Below, in pieces: positions 45,620 to 57,164 of a stretch of DNA of 64,000 nucleotides (position 1 is the first letter of the stretch; each line of letters starts with the position of its first letter). The position numbers were made by a program, and so were the translations under genes. The notes under the pieces were generated by a model. It was not told the origin of the DNA, did not search any database, and saw only the letters and a list, made by a program, of their open reading frames with translations. Source of the DNA: Apoderus coryli (taxonomy: Eukaryota > Arthropoda > Insecta > Coleoptera > Attelabidae); NCBI GenBank assembly GCA_911728435.2, contig OU452199.1:19540860-19604859 (forward strand), in the 5' to 3' direction.

Positions 45620-46965
45620 TATTGTAAAGTTTTTGGTTTGTAATTCTGTATGTTTTATATTGCGTACAGTAAGTACTGTTGCTTCTTCCTTTTCTTTATA
45701 ATGTAAACATGTACACACATCACCGGCTCATTATTTTTATAATGTTTTTGTTTTTGTTCTATTATGGCCAAGTGGAAGATTAGCTTATTGCTAAACCTCA
45801 CCATAAGTATATTACTAATCTTGTTAATTTTATTTGCCACCAATAAATACGATTATTATTATTAAAATCTGAGTCAATTGCAATGACATCCTTTAAAAAT
45901 TTGGATGATTTATGCGATGGAGAATCAATATAGAAGGTCACTGCTCTGATCGGAATAGCTGATTTATGCACTTTCATTAGTCGATATTATACAGGAATGA
46001 AAGGTTCCTGACAGTCTGAACTTGCAAGAGAAAAGAACAGTATTATCAGTCAGAGATATAACACTTTTAAGTAGCTTGCAAAAACGATTAGTAGCATAGC
46101 TAGGAACTTCTTGAAAAGGCTTAGGGTTCAAAAAAAATGACGATCGCAGAAAAATATTTGTTCTGATTAAGTTTCTAAAATATCACTAGATCAATATCAT
46201 CCTTCGAAATTCCAAACTCTAAAACTCACCTCCACTATCAATCATTGTTAATTGAGGATATAGACCATGTTTAAATTGAAAATTAAACAAATCTATGTCT
46301 TTTATATTTTTTGTAAAAAAAGGACCAAAAACATATCATCACAAAAGGATATTGCAGTTAAAATGAATCAGTACAATAGGATGAACTTAATGCTGCTTGC
46401 TAAAGAAATTCATTATTTTCCAATCAGTAAATTTAAGATAAAAAACACAAAAACCAAATACGTCGTTAACGTTTATTGCAAACTCAGCACGACAAACATG
46501 TAGTTACAATAATTAAGCCTAAATACAGATCGAAGAACATGTCTAGTAAAGCGTAAGGCAGCAGACAGGTAGCAGATAAAAAGTATATCCGGAATTTCGT
46601 TAAAATTAACGAGTTTTTTGGTTTTGTCTTTACTTTGTACACTAATTGACATACTGTGGTACCACTTGGTTAATTGGGCGTAGTTAATTAAAGTTATATT
46701 TTACATTGAACATGATTCGAATGTTAACATTGTTGTTGTTACGATAGAGTAGTTCGAGTTTTTCCCCATATATTGGGAAATATGTGTATTTTAATGAACT
46801 ATTATAACTCAGCTATATTTTAGGAGAGTATCTCCACTCTGAAAGCGTAGTTGTTGTGAAGTACGCACCAAATTTATCTACTTGTTCTGGACAATAATAA
46901 GTCGCCATTATCTCGTATACGATGTCACGCCTAAAACTATACAGGGTCGATTTTATAGTAGATAA
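45620..46965. other. Mostly non-coding stretch
   Basis: A plus-strand segment ending CCACCAATAAATACGATTATT (45838-45860) followed by ATTATTA looks like a non-LTR 3' tail. The 78-codon frame at 46267-46503 has no recognised domain. An ACAGGGTCGA box lies near 46941. Confidence 0.4.
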
Positions 46966-47270
46966 ACATGTTTTTTATTACCCTGGGGGTTATTAGCAGG
47001 TGGTACGAATTTTACATTACATTACATTTAGTATCTCTAGTAGGTATGTTTGTGTTTAGATTTCATTTAAAAGATGACTGTCTATTAAAAATAATTTTAT
47101 ATTGTTTGTATACTTGCTGGTATTCCGTAATTCTGATAGTGATGAGGGAAAATTATTTTTTACTCTTTGAGCGGAAAAACTAGCGCACTCCATTAACACA
47201 TGCTTTATTGTAACACTTGTGGAACAATTATCACAAAAGGGTTGCGCCGATTTTGTGATCAGATAACTAT

Positions 47271-48540
47271 TAGACCAGGGTCGATAATTTTTGAGACCAA
47301 AAAAAATTATAGTCGGATGAAACTCATTGGAAAAGGTAGAGAATGTAACAAAAATGAAAGGAAAAATAAATTACGGGCGATGTGAGGTCGGGAAGGGGGA
47401 GGGGGTGAGTTTTTAAGGATAAAAAACGGTTAATCCCGATTTCCAGTAAAACTGTAAGTCCTATGAAAAAAAGTTAAATGGCAAAGTTTTAGGTAATAAA
47501 AAGATCTACAACTTTTCTTCTTTCTTTCTTCGTCTCCAAGATTATTTCCGGTCTGCATTGGTTCTTCATCCACAATATCATCTGAATCACCAACTTCCTC
47601 GTAGGTTTTGTCTTCCACATCGGAGCATGTTTCAGAACCATGACAATTTGAGCATAAATTTGTGCATTTTAAACCATGTTTTCGGCAGCCACATTTTAAA
47701 TTTTTAGATCCAGTTTCACAGCAAATCGTTTTAAGCAATACTTCCGGAATTAATTCCTTGTCTGTAAATATGGGCATAATGCCGCGTTGATGTTGCTTTC
47801 ATTTGTAATTTTTTGTTTATCAATATAACATGAAATCTTACGCTTTTCGAGTAATTCAAGTGTAAATTTTAATAAATATCTCAAAATTATGCATAATGAT
47901 TAAAAAAAATTTCGGACTCGAGTTTTTTTTCATTATTTGAATTTTCTGAGAACATTTACTATAGTAGTGTATATATTTTTTTATACCATCAGAAAGTAGA
48001 GATTTTAACGAACAAAAAACACAACTTTTTAAAAAGCAGATATTTTGACGTGATAATTTTCGATTGAAAATTAGGGTGCTTTTTCGATATTAAGTCAAAA
48101 TAAGGTGAAAAAATGAATATTTTAAATCAAAAAAATTACTGTTTGTTTGGGACATACAAAGGTAAGTTTTCACCAAATTTCGTGAAAAAATATTTTTTTT
48201 TGCAAAAGATAAAAATAAAAAACCAAAAACTCGGATATTCGAATTTTTCAAATAAATGTTGAGGTTATGTGTTATTGTCGATACAAAAGTTGTAGATCTT
48301 TTTATTACCTACAACTTTCCCATTTAACGTTTTTTCGTAGGACTTTTACCGGAAATCGAGAATAACCGTTTTTTACCCTTAAAAACTCACCCCCTCCCCC
48401 TTCACGACCTCCGATCGCCCGTAATTTATTTTTCCTTTCATTTTTGTTATATTATCTACCTTTTCCAATGGGTATCATCTTACTATAATTTTTTTTCACT
48501 TTTTACCATTTTTAAAATTATCGACCCTGTTGTTGGTCTA
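47271..48540. mobile_element. TIR element with 3-bp duplication, encoding a CXC-type protein
   Basis: The ends are TAGACC...AGGGTCG; the two termini differ by a 6-base insertion in the right one. They continue into inverted repeats of about 245 bp (47271-47515 and 48296-48540) that include a G-rich GGGGGAGGGGGTGAG block. TAT flanks the element directly at 47268-47270 and 48541-48543. Removing it with one TAT rejoins the retrotransposon frame as GLAH-SYLITK. A 3-bp duplication is reported for PIF/Harbinger and CACTA elements among others; the ends match neither clearly. The only gene inside is the cysteine-rich ORF on the minus strand. Confidence 0.9.
47430..47777 (-). CDS. Small cysteine-rich (CXC-like) element protein
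   Basis: The 115-residue ORF begins with MPIFTDKELIPEVLLKTI. It continues with a cysteine array CCETGSKNLKCGCRKHGLKC, then CTNLCSNCHGSETC (residues about 19-51), an acidic stretch (VEDKTYEEVGDSDDIVDEE) and a basic end. The array resembles the CXC (tesmin/TSO1-like) tail found at the C-terminus of larger insect element proteins, where it probably binds DNA. An in-frame stop lies just upstream, so this is the whole ORF or the last exon of a once longer gene. Its 3' end extends into the inverted repeat. Function is not established. Confidence 0.55.
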   Translation of the reverse strand: MPIFTDKELIPEVLLKTICCETGSKNLKCGCRKHGLKCTNLCSNCHGSETCSDVEDKTYEEVGDSDDIVDEEPMQTGNNLGDEERKKKSCRSFYYLKLCHLTFFHRTYSFTGNRD

Positions 48541-49765
48541 TATGGGCGAGTCCCGTGTGTCCAATTCTCAGCCGAGACACCATAACTTGTTGAAGTCTGT
48601 CTGGTGGAAGATCATTTTGACGTGCGACGGATTTCTTGACTTCGGCCAACTTAGAGGTGGATTTTTTCCTTATATTTTGCCAGTGATCTATGATTTTGCT
48701 CTTAATCAGCATCTTGACATCTGTTGGTACCGCGTTTTTTATTATTTCCGATGACGGCTTTATCAGGGCTTCGCTTGCCATGGAGTCTGCCTCTTCATTG
48801 CCCACATTGCCTACATGAGATGGCACCCACATACATTTATTTTTTTTTGTTTGATTCGGTATCAGTGCTAGCGTCTCCTTTATCTGTTGCAAAAGTGGAT
48901 GCCTGGGGAACATTTGTTTTAAACTAAGGATAGCACTGAGAGAGAGGATTTGGTACATGTATTTATATTTTGTATTGACCTTAAAGCCTGTGAGATCGCA
49001 CAAACTTCTGCAGAATAAATTGAGCTTTCGTCTAAAAGCTTTATTTTAAGCTTTAGGTCTTCTGATGTAACTGCAGCGCCTACGCCCCGTTTCGACTTTG
49101 TAGCATATGTGTAGATTACATTGTATTCCCCGTAAGCTTCTATTATTTGGTAGAATCTTTGCCTAATTTGTGAGTGTGGTGTGTTTGATTTATCCATATC
49201 AAGCAGTCTGAGGTTTATTTTAGGGATAGGGATATTCCAGGGTGGGCTGTTAGCAATTTGTAATGGGACGGGTTCGGTAGAAATTTGAAGGCAATCCAGT
49301 ATTTTGCGGTATCTAATGCCGATTGGTGGGACTGCTCTTCTTCGTGAGTTGAAAACTTCTAAAAATCTGTCGGATAAGATGTCGTACAGGATTATTTGAT
49401 TTGGCTATTGTTGTGGTACAGTATGCTAATGTTAAATAGTCTCTTAGAAGAAATAGTGGAGGTTCTCCAGCTTCACAGAGTAGACTTTCTGTAGGGCTAG
49501 TACAAAAGGCTCCTATAGCTATACGTATACCTTTATTGTGTATCGAATCTACTAATTTCAGTAGAGAATGTCTAGCGGTTGAGTAGATCGGTGACCCGTA
49601 GTCAATTTTGGACCGGATTACTGACTTATATGTACGTAATAGGATTTCTGAGTCCGATTCACATTTATTGTTTGCCAATGTTTTTAATAGATTTATGCCT
49701 CTTTGACACGATAAAATCAGTTTTCTAATATGCGCTTCCCAAGATAATCTTTCGTCGAAGGTCAT

Positions 49766-50660
49766 GCCAAGAGCTTTATCTCTTTTGTAGAACGATTTGG
49801 GTATTCGATGTTTTTTCTAAGGTTGTTCATAGTTGTAGTTGTGCTATCACTTTCTACGCATTGTAAAATTCTGCTAGCGGTAGTTGCTTTATTTAAAATA
49901 GAGTCGTCTAAATAACTTTCTGTTACTACAGAAGACTTCGATCCACCATGTCCTTTAAAAGACATCAAATCACCACCAGTATCTACAAGCATTGTGGCCG
50001 TAGATGTTCTGAAGTAGTGTCCAGTATCCATTTCAGGTTTACGCAATTTCAGATACGCCGCGATATCTTTTGGAATGCGTTCTATTTTATTAATTCCTAT
50101 TACTTGTTTATGACAAGTGCTTTTTGGTATCGCAAAAAATATTGGGTTATCGTTTGTTCCTTAATTTTGTCACGGATTTCAATGTATTTCTTACATAAGT
50201 TGTAAAAATTTCCCGAGACAATAAATGATCTAAAAATTTCTGTTTTCGTATTAGGAATTTTAAACAATAATGTGTTTCCTGTATCCTCTATGTCGGATAT
50301 TTTTATATTCTTTAATTCTTGTTAGCGACAAACTCCACAGATTCCACAAATTGAAACTACCTAAAATTAACAAAGTAGTTATTAACTACCTATTTTCCTT
50401 TGCTGTAATACACAAAGCAAATATAGAATAAGTATTGAAAAAATATGTGGCAGTTACGTTCGTTAATAAATAATCATTTTCAGGAGCATTATAAGAATAA
50501 AATGCTTAATCTCGTCAGGTAGGGGTAAAATTTTGGACTTTTTTCCTCTATAGCCATCTGATTGCCTTTTCAAGTATGCTTTTAATTTCGGATAATTGGC
50601 GATGTTAGTATCATCATCAGCGCGTTTTGGATTTCTCCGGAAGATTTCCATTGACGACTT
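49766..50660 (-). pseudogene. Crypton-type tyrosine recombinase pseudogene
   Basis: The C-terminal catalytic region is clear (50046-49880): TGHYFRTSTATMLVDTGGD carries the H-x-x-R motif. FKGHGGSKSSVV follows, with S where relatives have W, then ESYLDDSILNK with the tyrosine expected to be the nucleophile. Upstream, in other frames, are VIGINKIERIPKDIAAYLKL and FKIPNTKTEIFRSFIVSG. The N-terminal part (50651-50463) reads NYPKLKAYLKRQSDGYRGKK. The central segment that carries the first catalytic arginine is missing between about 50460 and 50340. Several frameshifts are present. Such recombinases move circular intermediates and leave no target duplication. Confidence 0.8.
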
Positions 50661-50699
50661 TTTCGGGTTCTAACATAATATTCGGTGTGAGTGCATTCA

Positions 50700-51680
50700 A
50701 ATTCAGAATCAGAATCCATATCAGAATTAAAATTTAAGCAGAAATACTTAACACAGAAGTAAAGGTAATTATGACATTTAAATATTTGAATTTATTTGAC
50801 ATATGTGTTTGACATTATTCCATAATAAAAAATAAAAATCCCCAAAGTGTTAAAAAATAATATTCATTACGTAACACTATGGTGATTTATTACGTAACAC
50901 TTATGTAATATTGAATTTACATGTCACGTTAACAGTTTTGCAATAGACGGCTTAGCAGTAGAAAAACGATTATGCACTTGCAGCTGTCCAATCAAAAATT
51001 AGAATGGATATCATTTCCATAGCAACTAGTTTGATATTTGTTACGAACATTCATCTTTCGTTTAAATTTGACATCTGTTAATTATTTACAAAATAATCTA
51101 GCCAAATACTATTTGTACATTAATATAACACGGGTCAAAACATCCTGAATAAATAGATACAAAGATTACATATTACTGAAAATAATGCTGTGTTTGTTTA
51201 GATATCTACTATCTAAGCTGTAAAATCAACTTATGGACGTCTTTTTGAATTTAGAAGCATACCTGGGTTAAAAAGGAAGAAAAACATCGATTCGCCTGAG
51301 CGAGCATCTGAAAAAATATAATAAACGTAAAATTTGTAAATTTACACACACACACAAACTCTACGTTTGTAAACCATTTGTTAGATAAATACTATGATCG
51401 TTCAAATGCCCCTATTTCATGCATGCGGAAAGGGTGGAAAAATAAACGTTGGAAATTTTAAACAAAATAAACAGAAATGTAACTACATGAATAACTACTA
51501 CTGTGCTTTTATCAAACTCCCCTGTTGAAATAAATCTAATTATTTGTTGTTGTAAGTTATTTGTAAAAAAATAATATGTCTGTGCTGTTTACATCGGAAT
51601 AGTAAAAAAAAATCTATCATCTTTTGCGTAGGTATGCAGATAGTTAAATTACTTGATATAAAATAATTTAATTGTAACAT
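50700..51680. other. Non-coding stretch
   Basis: A repeated phrase ATTACGTAACACT occurs twice near 50866 and 50887, and a short CA run lies near 51343. No gene recognised. Confidence 0.4.
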
Positions 51681-51683
51681 TAA

Positions 51684-51983
51684 ATGCATCTCTGCAGCAG
51701 CGGGAACTACGAATACAAGCAGACAAATTTGCCGATGAAACGTAGTGAAATAGTCGAGACAGAAATGCATTTGAAATTTATTTTAGTGCATGAATTCAGC
51801 AATTTTATATATTATTATCTTCTTGTTGTCGCTTTTGGAATCCTAGCCATGTTCACGTTTTCTCCATGCCCATTGTTCTCCGCTACGTCAACGTTTTTGT
51901 TGATGTGGAATATATGTGAATCATGCCTTTCAAAAGCTTGTGCATACAAGGTTGACAAGAAGTATGGAGAGCATTGTAAGTAG
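51684..51983 (+). CDS. Unidentified ORF or exon with hydrophobic segments
   Basis: 99 codons are open. A hydrophilic N-terminus is followed by two hydrophobic stretches (about residues 43-58 and 62-76) and then a cysteine-containing tail (ICESCLSKACAYKVDKKYG). The frame passes into a good donor, ATT|GTAAGT, at about 51975, so it may be an exon rather than a full gene. The membrane-segment pattern would be compatible with part of an insect chemoreceptor, but no diagnostic motif is present and I do not assign it. Confidence 0.25.
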   Translation: MHLCSSGNYEYKQTNLPMKRSEIVETEMHLKFILVHEFSNFIYYYLLVVAFGILAMFTFSPCPLFSATSTFLLMWNICESCLSKACAYKVDKKYGEHCK

Positions 51984-51989
51984 TTATTG

Positions 51990-52815
51990 GCCTCAAACCG
52001 AAAATTCTCTTTAGAAATTTAAAAAAAAACTTGTTTAGATATATACGATATCTGTCTCACAAATATCCGACCTTTGATCAAAAGTCCACTGAGGAACTAA
52101 TTCTGTTTACAACCGAAACACGTGAATATGCTAATTTAAACAGAAACTCAATTTCCCCAAGTTTATTTTATTTTATTTTTGTTAAAATAATTTTTTTGTC
52201 GAAAAAAATCAATATTAATGATATTTCATTCAATTCAATTTATTCAAAATCTGGCAACATCTAAGGAAAATTACGAAAAGCGCCGTTGCCACACTTTTTT
52301 TGAAAAATTCAATCTACTAATTCTTTCCGCAATAGCGTAATCAATCCGCATTCAATTTATACACTCAAAACAACTTCAAATACCTATTTAACCACAAACT
52401 TAAATTATCCAAACTTTATTTTCAAATTTCTTTCACAAAAACTTTACTTTCAATTCACTTTCACGAAAATATTCTTCCCGATAAATATTATTACATATTT
52501 TTTATATTAGGTCAAAATCAATCTGACAACAAAGCAACAATATAGATGAACTATTATTGCAGTGACAATAATTATGACAACTGGCATTTTGAAATTCAAC
52601 ATAACTTTTTCAGTTAATTGTCAACGAAGAAAAATGCTAATGCCTATAGACTTTGATAGATAACAAAAGTCAATGTCACCAACATACAAAAAATAAAAAC
52701 ATGTGAACTAGAGGTGTAAGGTAATAAAACTGTCGATAGTGTTTTTGATTCTTTAAATAATCAGCTGTAGCAAAAACGTTAAGTCATCGTAAATATTATA
52801 TATACTGTGTAGAAT
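51990..52815. other. Non-coding stretch
   Basis: No recognised gene; a 77-codon frame at 52031-52264 lacks domain content. Confidence 0.4.
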
Positions 52816-52819
52816 AAAT

Positions 52820-53560
52820 TAAAAAAACCATATACAGGGTCATACAGAAAAATATATTAGTTTTACAACGCTTAAATTTTTTAGAGCGAAACAAAAACTT
52901 TTGATTTTTTGTAGTATGTTAGAATGGTTTCATACATTTTTTTTATACAGGGTGAAATCATTTTTAGGAAAAATTATTTATTATTATGACAGAGAAAATT
53001 CAAATTTTACTGCCAAATTTACTATATGAGATCAGTTTATAAACAAATATATAAACATAAAATAATAACTAGAATTACAGGGTGTCCCAAATTTTTTGCC
53101 TTAGTGTTAAGAGCACGTTTTTTAGCAATTCTTTAGAGTGAAACGTACAAATATTAAGAACTTTTACATTTCCAGAATAACCGCCTACAATTTACATAAA
53201 GGGTTACTCAAAAATGTTTATATTTATTTTCAAGATTTTCAAGCAAGGTAGAACGTAATAGACAGAAAAACTTTTTAATTTTTTAGAATGGTTTCATGAA
53301 ATTATTGCACAGGATGGCTCAAAAATGTTTCATAAGAATTTTTTTATATATTTTTTCACAGTATTTTTAGTTAGAATGGGGTCATACATTTTTATACATG
53401 ATGTATGTGTATTGTTTCCATTTATTTGATCAGGTTTTTAAACCATATTTTCAGCGACAGGTTACTTTTTTTTATTAATTTATTTAACTTTCGAGTTTTT
53501 TTAGTTTGTTAGAGCGGTGTCATAAAATTTATTTATATACAGGGTGTCTCAAATGTAATT
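52820..53560. repeat. Array of diverged modules built on ACAGGGTG and TTAGAATGGTTTCAT
   Basis: A unit containing GTTAGAATGGTTTCATACAT, then a TATACAGGGTG-type box, recurs with changes near 52918, 53283, 53374 and 53508. Related TTTAGAGCGAAAC and TTTAGAGTGAAAC variants lie near 52880 and 53133. Boxes occur at about 52833, 52949, 53078 and 53541. Spacing varies from about 90 to 240 bp. No coding content. Confidence 0.75.
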
Positions 53561-53975
53561 CTGTTTATGTGATTAGGTTTTCAACCCATATTTTCAGTTT
53601 ATTTTTATAACCCTCGATGACTTTTGTCATAGATAAGACTACCACAAAACGACTGGGAAATCGCAAAGGGATTTCTTGTAAATAATATAAATAAAGAGAC
53701 TTTCAAAATAATGACATATATGTCAAACAAATTTGTCCTTCTGTCAAAACTTAAATGTAAACACTTAAAAAAATTTCAATAAGATATTATATTGAGAAGT
53801 GAAACAGTTGTTATATAGATTTTAAATATATTTGACCCATTTCTAGAGATACGAATATTTATTAATTACGCTAAAACACCGCTGTGTAATTATAAATTCC
53901 GCTATAGTTACAGGCAACCCTTAATGCGTCATTCTGTAATACTATTACGGAATATTCAATATTCTGTAACAGTTA

Positions 53976-54328
53976 TTGACATCAGAATATCTATATTTTA
54001 AAACAGTCGTCGAAAAACGCTTTACTGACATCGCAAGTTTACGCTCAAAGGTTCCCGGCGCAAAATCATCCCAAAAAAGCGGTCTTCGAGAGACGTTAAG
54101 GCAGTTTAACGAAAGGTACCACCCAAACACAGTGCAACTGTATCAAAAACTTTTCAATATTGATTTTAAATCATGGCAGGAACAAATTTATCGAAAATGA
54201 AAACATTTTTAATAGAGGAGATGAAGATGCAAAAAAAGAAGCGTTTAGAAGCGTTAAACCAGGTTAAAGTTGTTGGAGGATTTAAGAAAAGGATTCAAAT
54301 GTTGTTCAATCATTTTAAACATTTATGA
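53976..54328 (+). CDS. Two overlapping unidentified ORFs, non-repeat-like
   Basis: ORF A (53976-54200) has 74 codons, with SLRSKVPGAKSSQKSGLRET then RQFNERYHPNTVQLYQKLF. ORF B (54173-54328, 51 codons, start MAGTNLSKMKTFL, then basic KMQKKKRLEAL and ending FNHFKHL) overlaps it in another frame. Codon content is more balanced than in neighbouring AT-rich DNA. An acceptor-like TTTTAAAACAG lies at 53996-54006, so ORF A may be the last coding exon of a spliced gene. AATAAA-like and duplicated AATTTATATTAAAAATGTAT sequences follow at 54360-54400. No family is recognised. Confidence 0.35.
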
Positions 54329-54589
54329 TAATATTTATCAGTATTTATGTATAGATATTTAATTTATATTAAAAATGTATATGTAATTTATATTAAAAAT
54401 GTATTTATTTATTCTGTTATTGTTTAAATATATGGTTTGTCAAAATCTCATGGCTGACTTGACAACCATTATAATTTTGAAAAATTTTTCTTATTACTAC
54501 CAATATGTGCTTTTTCCATGCAAAATTAAAAATATACATATCTATAGGAATGCCTTATAGTGATTAATAGATAATTAATTTCATCATCA

Positions 54590-55252
54590 TCAAATACAGG
54601 GTGGTCTACATGAAGTTAACAAGTCCAATTAAAAATTCGCCTAATATTATGAATATGTTCATTTTCCACGAAAACGTCAAGAGTTATCCAAAGGAAAGCA
54701 TTATAATATTTGACAGATTATGACTTTGTGCATCGAATTTTGACCTCATATACCGGGTGTTCCATTTGAAATAAACAAGTTATTTAGAATTAAACTTTAC
54801 GTTCATATAACTTATATTATTGGACACCCTGTATTCAGTTGTGGGGGTTTTTTATATTTGGCGTAACAAGTGATGAGTGGGTATATTTATCAACCTAGAC
54901 TAGCTTCAAAAGAACAAACGAATAGGTGTGAATTTTGCCATTCAAATTATGTCTATATTTTTATAAAAATCAAAATATTTAAATAACTATCAGGTTTAGG
55001 TGAGATGTACTTTAATAAAAGTTAGGATTGTTTTGAACGGGGAATCTAAAAATATATTTATATACAGGGCGTTCCATTTAAAAAAACTATGGCTAATTTC
55101 TTATATTTGAGACACCCTGTATAGATTCACAATATTTTTAAAATGTAGCCATAAATCATTTGTATCGAAGCCATGAATAAAACTTTTAGGAAATTAAATA
55201 GTTTAGCCACACTATTCCGTGTCGTATGGCGTGAATAACCCCTGTATAAACA
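54590..55252. repeat. Single-copy unit of the foldback element
   Basis: Starts TACAGGGTGGTCTACATGAA and matches the spacer, right arm and distal tail of the 3336-4440 element, ending GAATAACCCCTGTA. It contains the same internal boxes (ACCGGGTGTTCC, GGACACCCTGTA, ACAGGGCGTTCC, AGACACCCTGTA). It lacks the inverted left arm. Confidence 0.9.
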
Positions 55253-55254
55253 AA

Positions 55255-55835
55255 AAATACATTTAGTAACATTAAAAACATATTAGTTATTGCTAAAAGG
55301 CGCATGTTCACTGATATTATTCTAAATGAAATAAATTCTGACAAAAAGTACCTACCAACCGCGGTTAAATGATTTACAAAAATTGCGAATAGAGAAAAAG
55401 AACAGAAACCAGCAAGTGGAATGAAAACAAAAAGAATGGAATAAAAACATTTGGATTAATTTTCGAGATGACAGCATTGTTCATTGAATAATCTTTCGAA
55501 TACACTTGAGCGAAACTTGGATAACGAGGAAGACTTGAAATGTTGTGGTTGGGTTGTGGTCGGTTGATGATAATGATTTTTTAAAAATTGTCGTTATGTG
55601 GTGGTTATAGAATATTCTTTTTTCTAATATTTAGGTAATGAATGTATATTTTTTTGTGTTCTGAGAGTAATTTTGTTAAACAGGTATGGAGGAACCTTTT
55701 CTGTAATTATTTTATGAAACAGTGACAATGAATGTAATCGTCTTACATGCATCGATGCATATTGAGCCATTTTGACTATCATCGTATGCTTTTTTTGTTC
55801 GTAGTTTGTTAATTATATATTATATTAATGCATCT
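55255..55835. other. Non-coding stretch
   Basis: Nothing recognised. Confidence 0.4.
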
Positions 55836-56035
55836 GTTTTAGCGGACATTGGAAATCAATTCCAAAATCATCCTGAATTTAAAAAATCAACGTATTTCTC
55901 GTGGCACGTTAAAGAATCAACAGATATTTGTTGTTTTTCGCAAATATCGGTTATATTTAGAAACACTTCTGATGGAAAAATTGTAGAAAGGTTTATGGGG
56001 TTTTCAAAGGGGCGCAAAGCTAGTGTATCTTTAAT
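55836..56035 (+). pseudogene. hAT (ZMYM1/DUF4371-type) transposase fragment
   Basis: The frame reads LADIGNQFQNHPEFKKSTYF, then HVKESTDICCFSQISVIFRN and DGKIVERFMGFSKGRKA. It aligns with the block around the first catalytic acidic residue of ZMYM1-like transposases (usually D-S-T-x-D-I-S... then ERFxxF), here ESTDIC. Nothing else of the transposase is present. Confidence 0.55.
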
Positions 56036-56039
56036 AATA

Positions 56040-56735
56040 ATAATGCTTTATTTGGGTACTTAACAATAGTTATTGGCATCGTCATAAAATTCGGTATAAT
56101 AAACTCAAACTTAAACAAGGAAATAGATACACAAAAAAATATACAAATAATTAAAACTCCATTAAGTTTGCAAAACAACCAGAACACATTCAACACGCAC
56201 ACAAACAAAAAAAAAATACTTTAAAGATCGATTTAAAAACTGTAGGTGACATAGTCAGCCGCGGTATCATTACAGTCAACAGCTTTTTTAGTTCAGATTT
56301 AAATTTTCTATTGTTTAAAATTTCTTTAACCTGTCGAGGGAAAAACCCTAACGGCCAAAATATCAAATTGTCTGTCAGTCAGCGCTCATCGTTTTTTTCG
56401 TATGTTATAAGTTATAGACATATGAAGATTCTTAGGCTTTACAGCAGAGTTTAAATTATCCCTTGCATGGAGACTAGCCTAAAAAAACTAAAGAGCAGGA
56501 ACAGTTAAAATATTTAGTTTTTTGAAAAGAGGCTGGCAAGATTCTCTAAATTTGGCCCCAAATATCACACGCACTGCCATTTTTTAATCTTAAAGATCTT
56601 CTGCCATTGCGACGCATTGCTATAACCAATCAGACCTAAAAATAACCTATACCTAGTATACAGTCGCAAGATATTCCGAAAACAAGCGAGTGAAAGTATT
56701 CACCACACTGGACATTTTTTTGGACAGGTGATCAA
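56040..56735. other. Non-coding stretch before the long-TIR element
   Basis: Nothing recognised. Confidence 0.4.
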
Positions 56736-57164
56736 TGGTTTTTAAAACGGGGGCAACTGATTTTGACAAAATTTTACATGCATCTCAAGGCCCATAACCT
56801 AAAATAATCTGCATTATTTTGGCTTTCATTAACTGTTCATTATCGTAGATATAGAGGCCATTTGGGTAAATTTTACACATAAATTAATTAAAAACAGCTT
56901 TGACAAGCTTCATTATGTTAAATTATTACTTTTTTAAAACGAGCAACTTATAAGCTACAAAAAAATTAATTACGTGGATGTTGTGATTTCTACTATTTTT
57001 AATGGTAGATTTAAATCAAAATAACGTTTGTCAGAAAATCAAATGAAAAATCAATGGAAAACGAATATCGCAACAATAAAAAAAACTTAGACAGCAACAA
57101 ATTTAAATTAATTAAAATTGTTTTATTATTTCGTAGTTGTTTTTAATCTTGTGAATGTTTTTTT

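Larger units (their letters stand above)
46975..49765 (-). pseudogene. I-group non-LTR retrotransposon ORF2 3' half with RNase H, split by a CXC element
   Basis: The readable part starts at 49765 with MTFDERLSWEAHIRKL and KIDYGSPIYSTARHS (RT thumb and linker; 49765-49313). The RNase H domain follows: YTYATKSKRGVGAAVT with a degenerate first block, SIYSAEVCAISQAL (49040-48990), WVPSHVGNVGNEEAD (about 48830). The post-RNase H region reads QVMVSRLRIGHTGLAH. The frame then meets the 1270-bp insertion. Beyond it the reading resumes at 47267 as SYLITKSAQPFCDNC and TIKHVLMECASFSAQ, the zinc-knuckle-like C-terminus of I-type elements. At least three frame changes make it a pseudogene. The 5' portion (endonuclease, palm) is missing and the sequence abuts a Crypton remnant. 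Confidence 0.85.

Noticed and set aside
51684..51983. Gustatory or odorant receptor exon
   Set aside because: Only hydrophobic segments support it; no diagnostic receptor motif is present.
53976..54328. Endogenous viral gene pair
   Set aside because: Overlap and basic content alone are not evidence; no viral domain was recognised.
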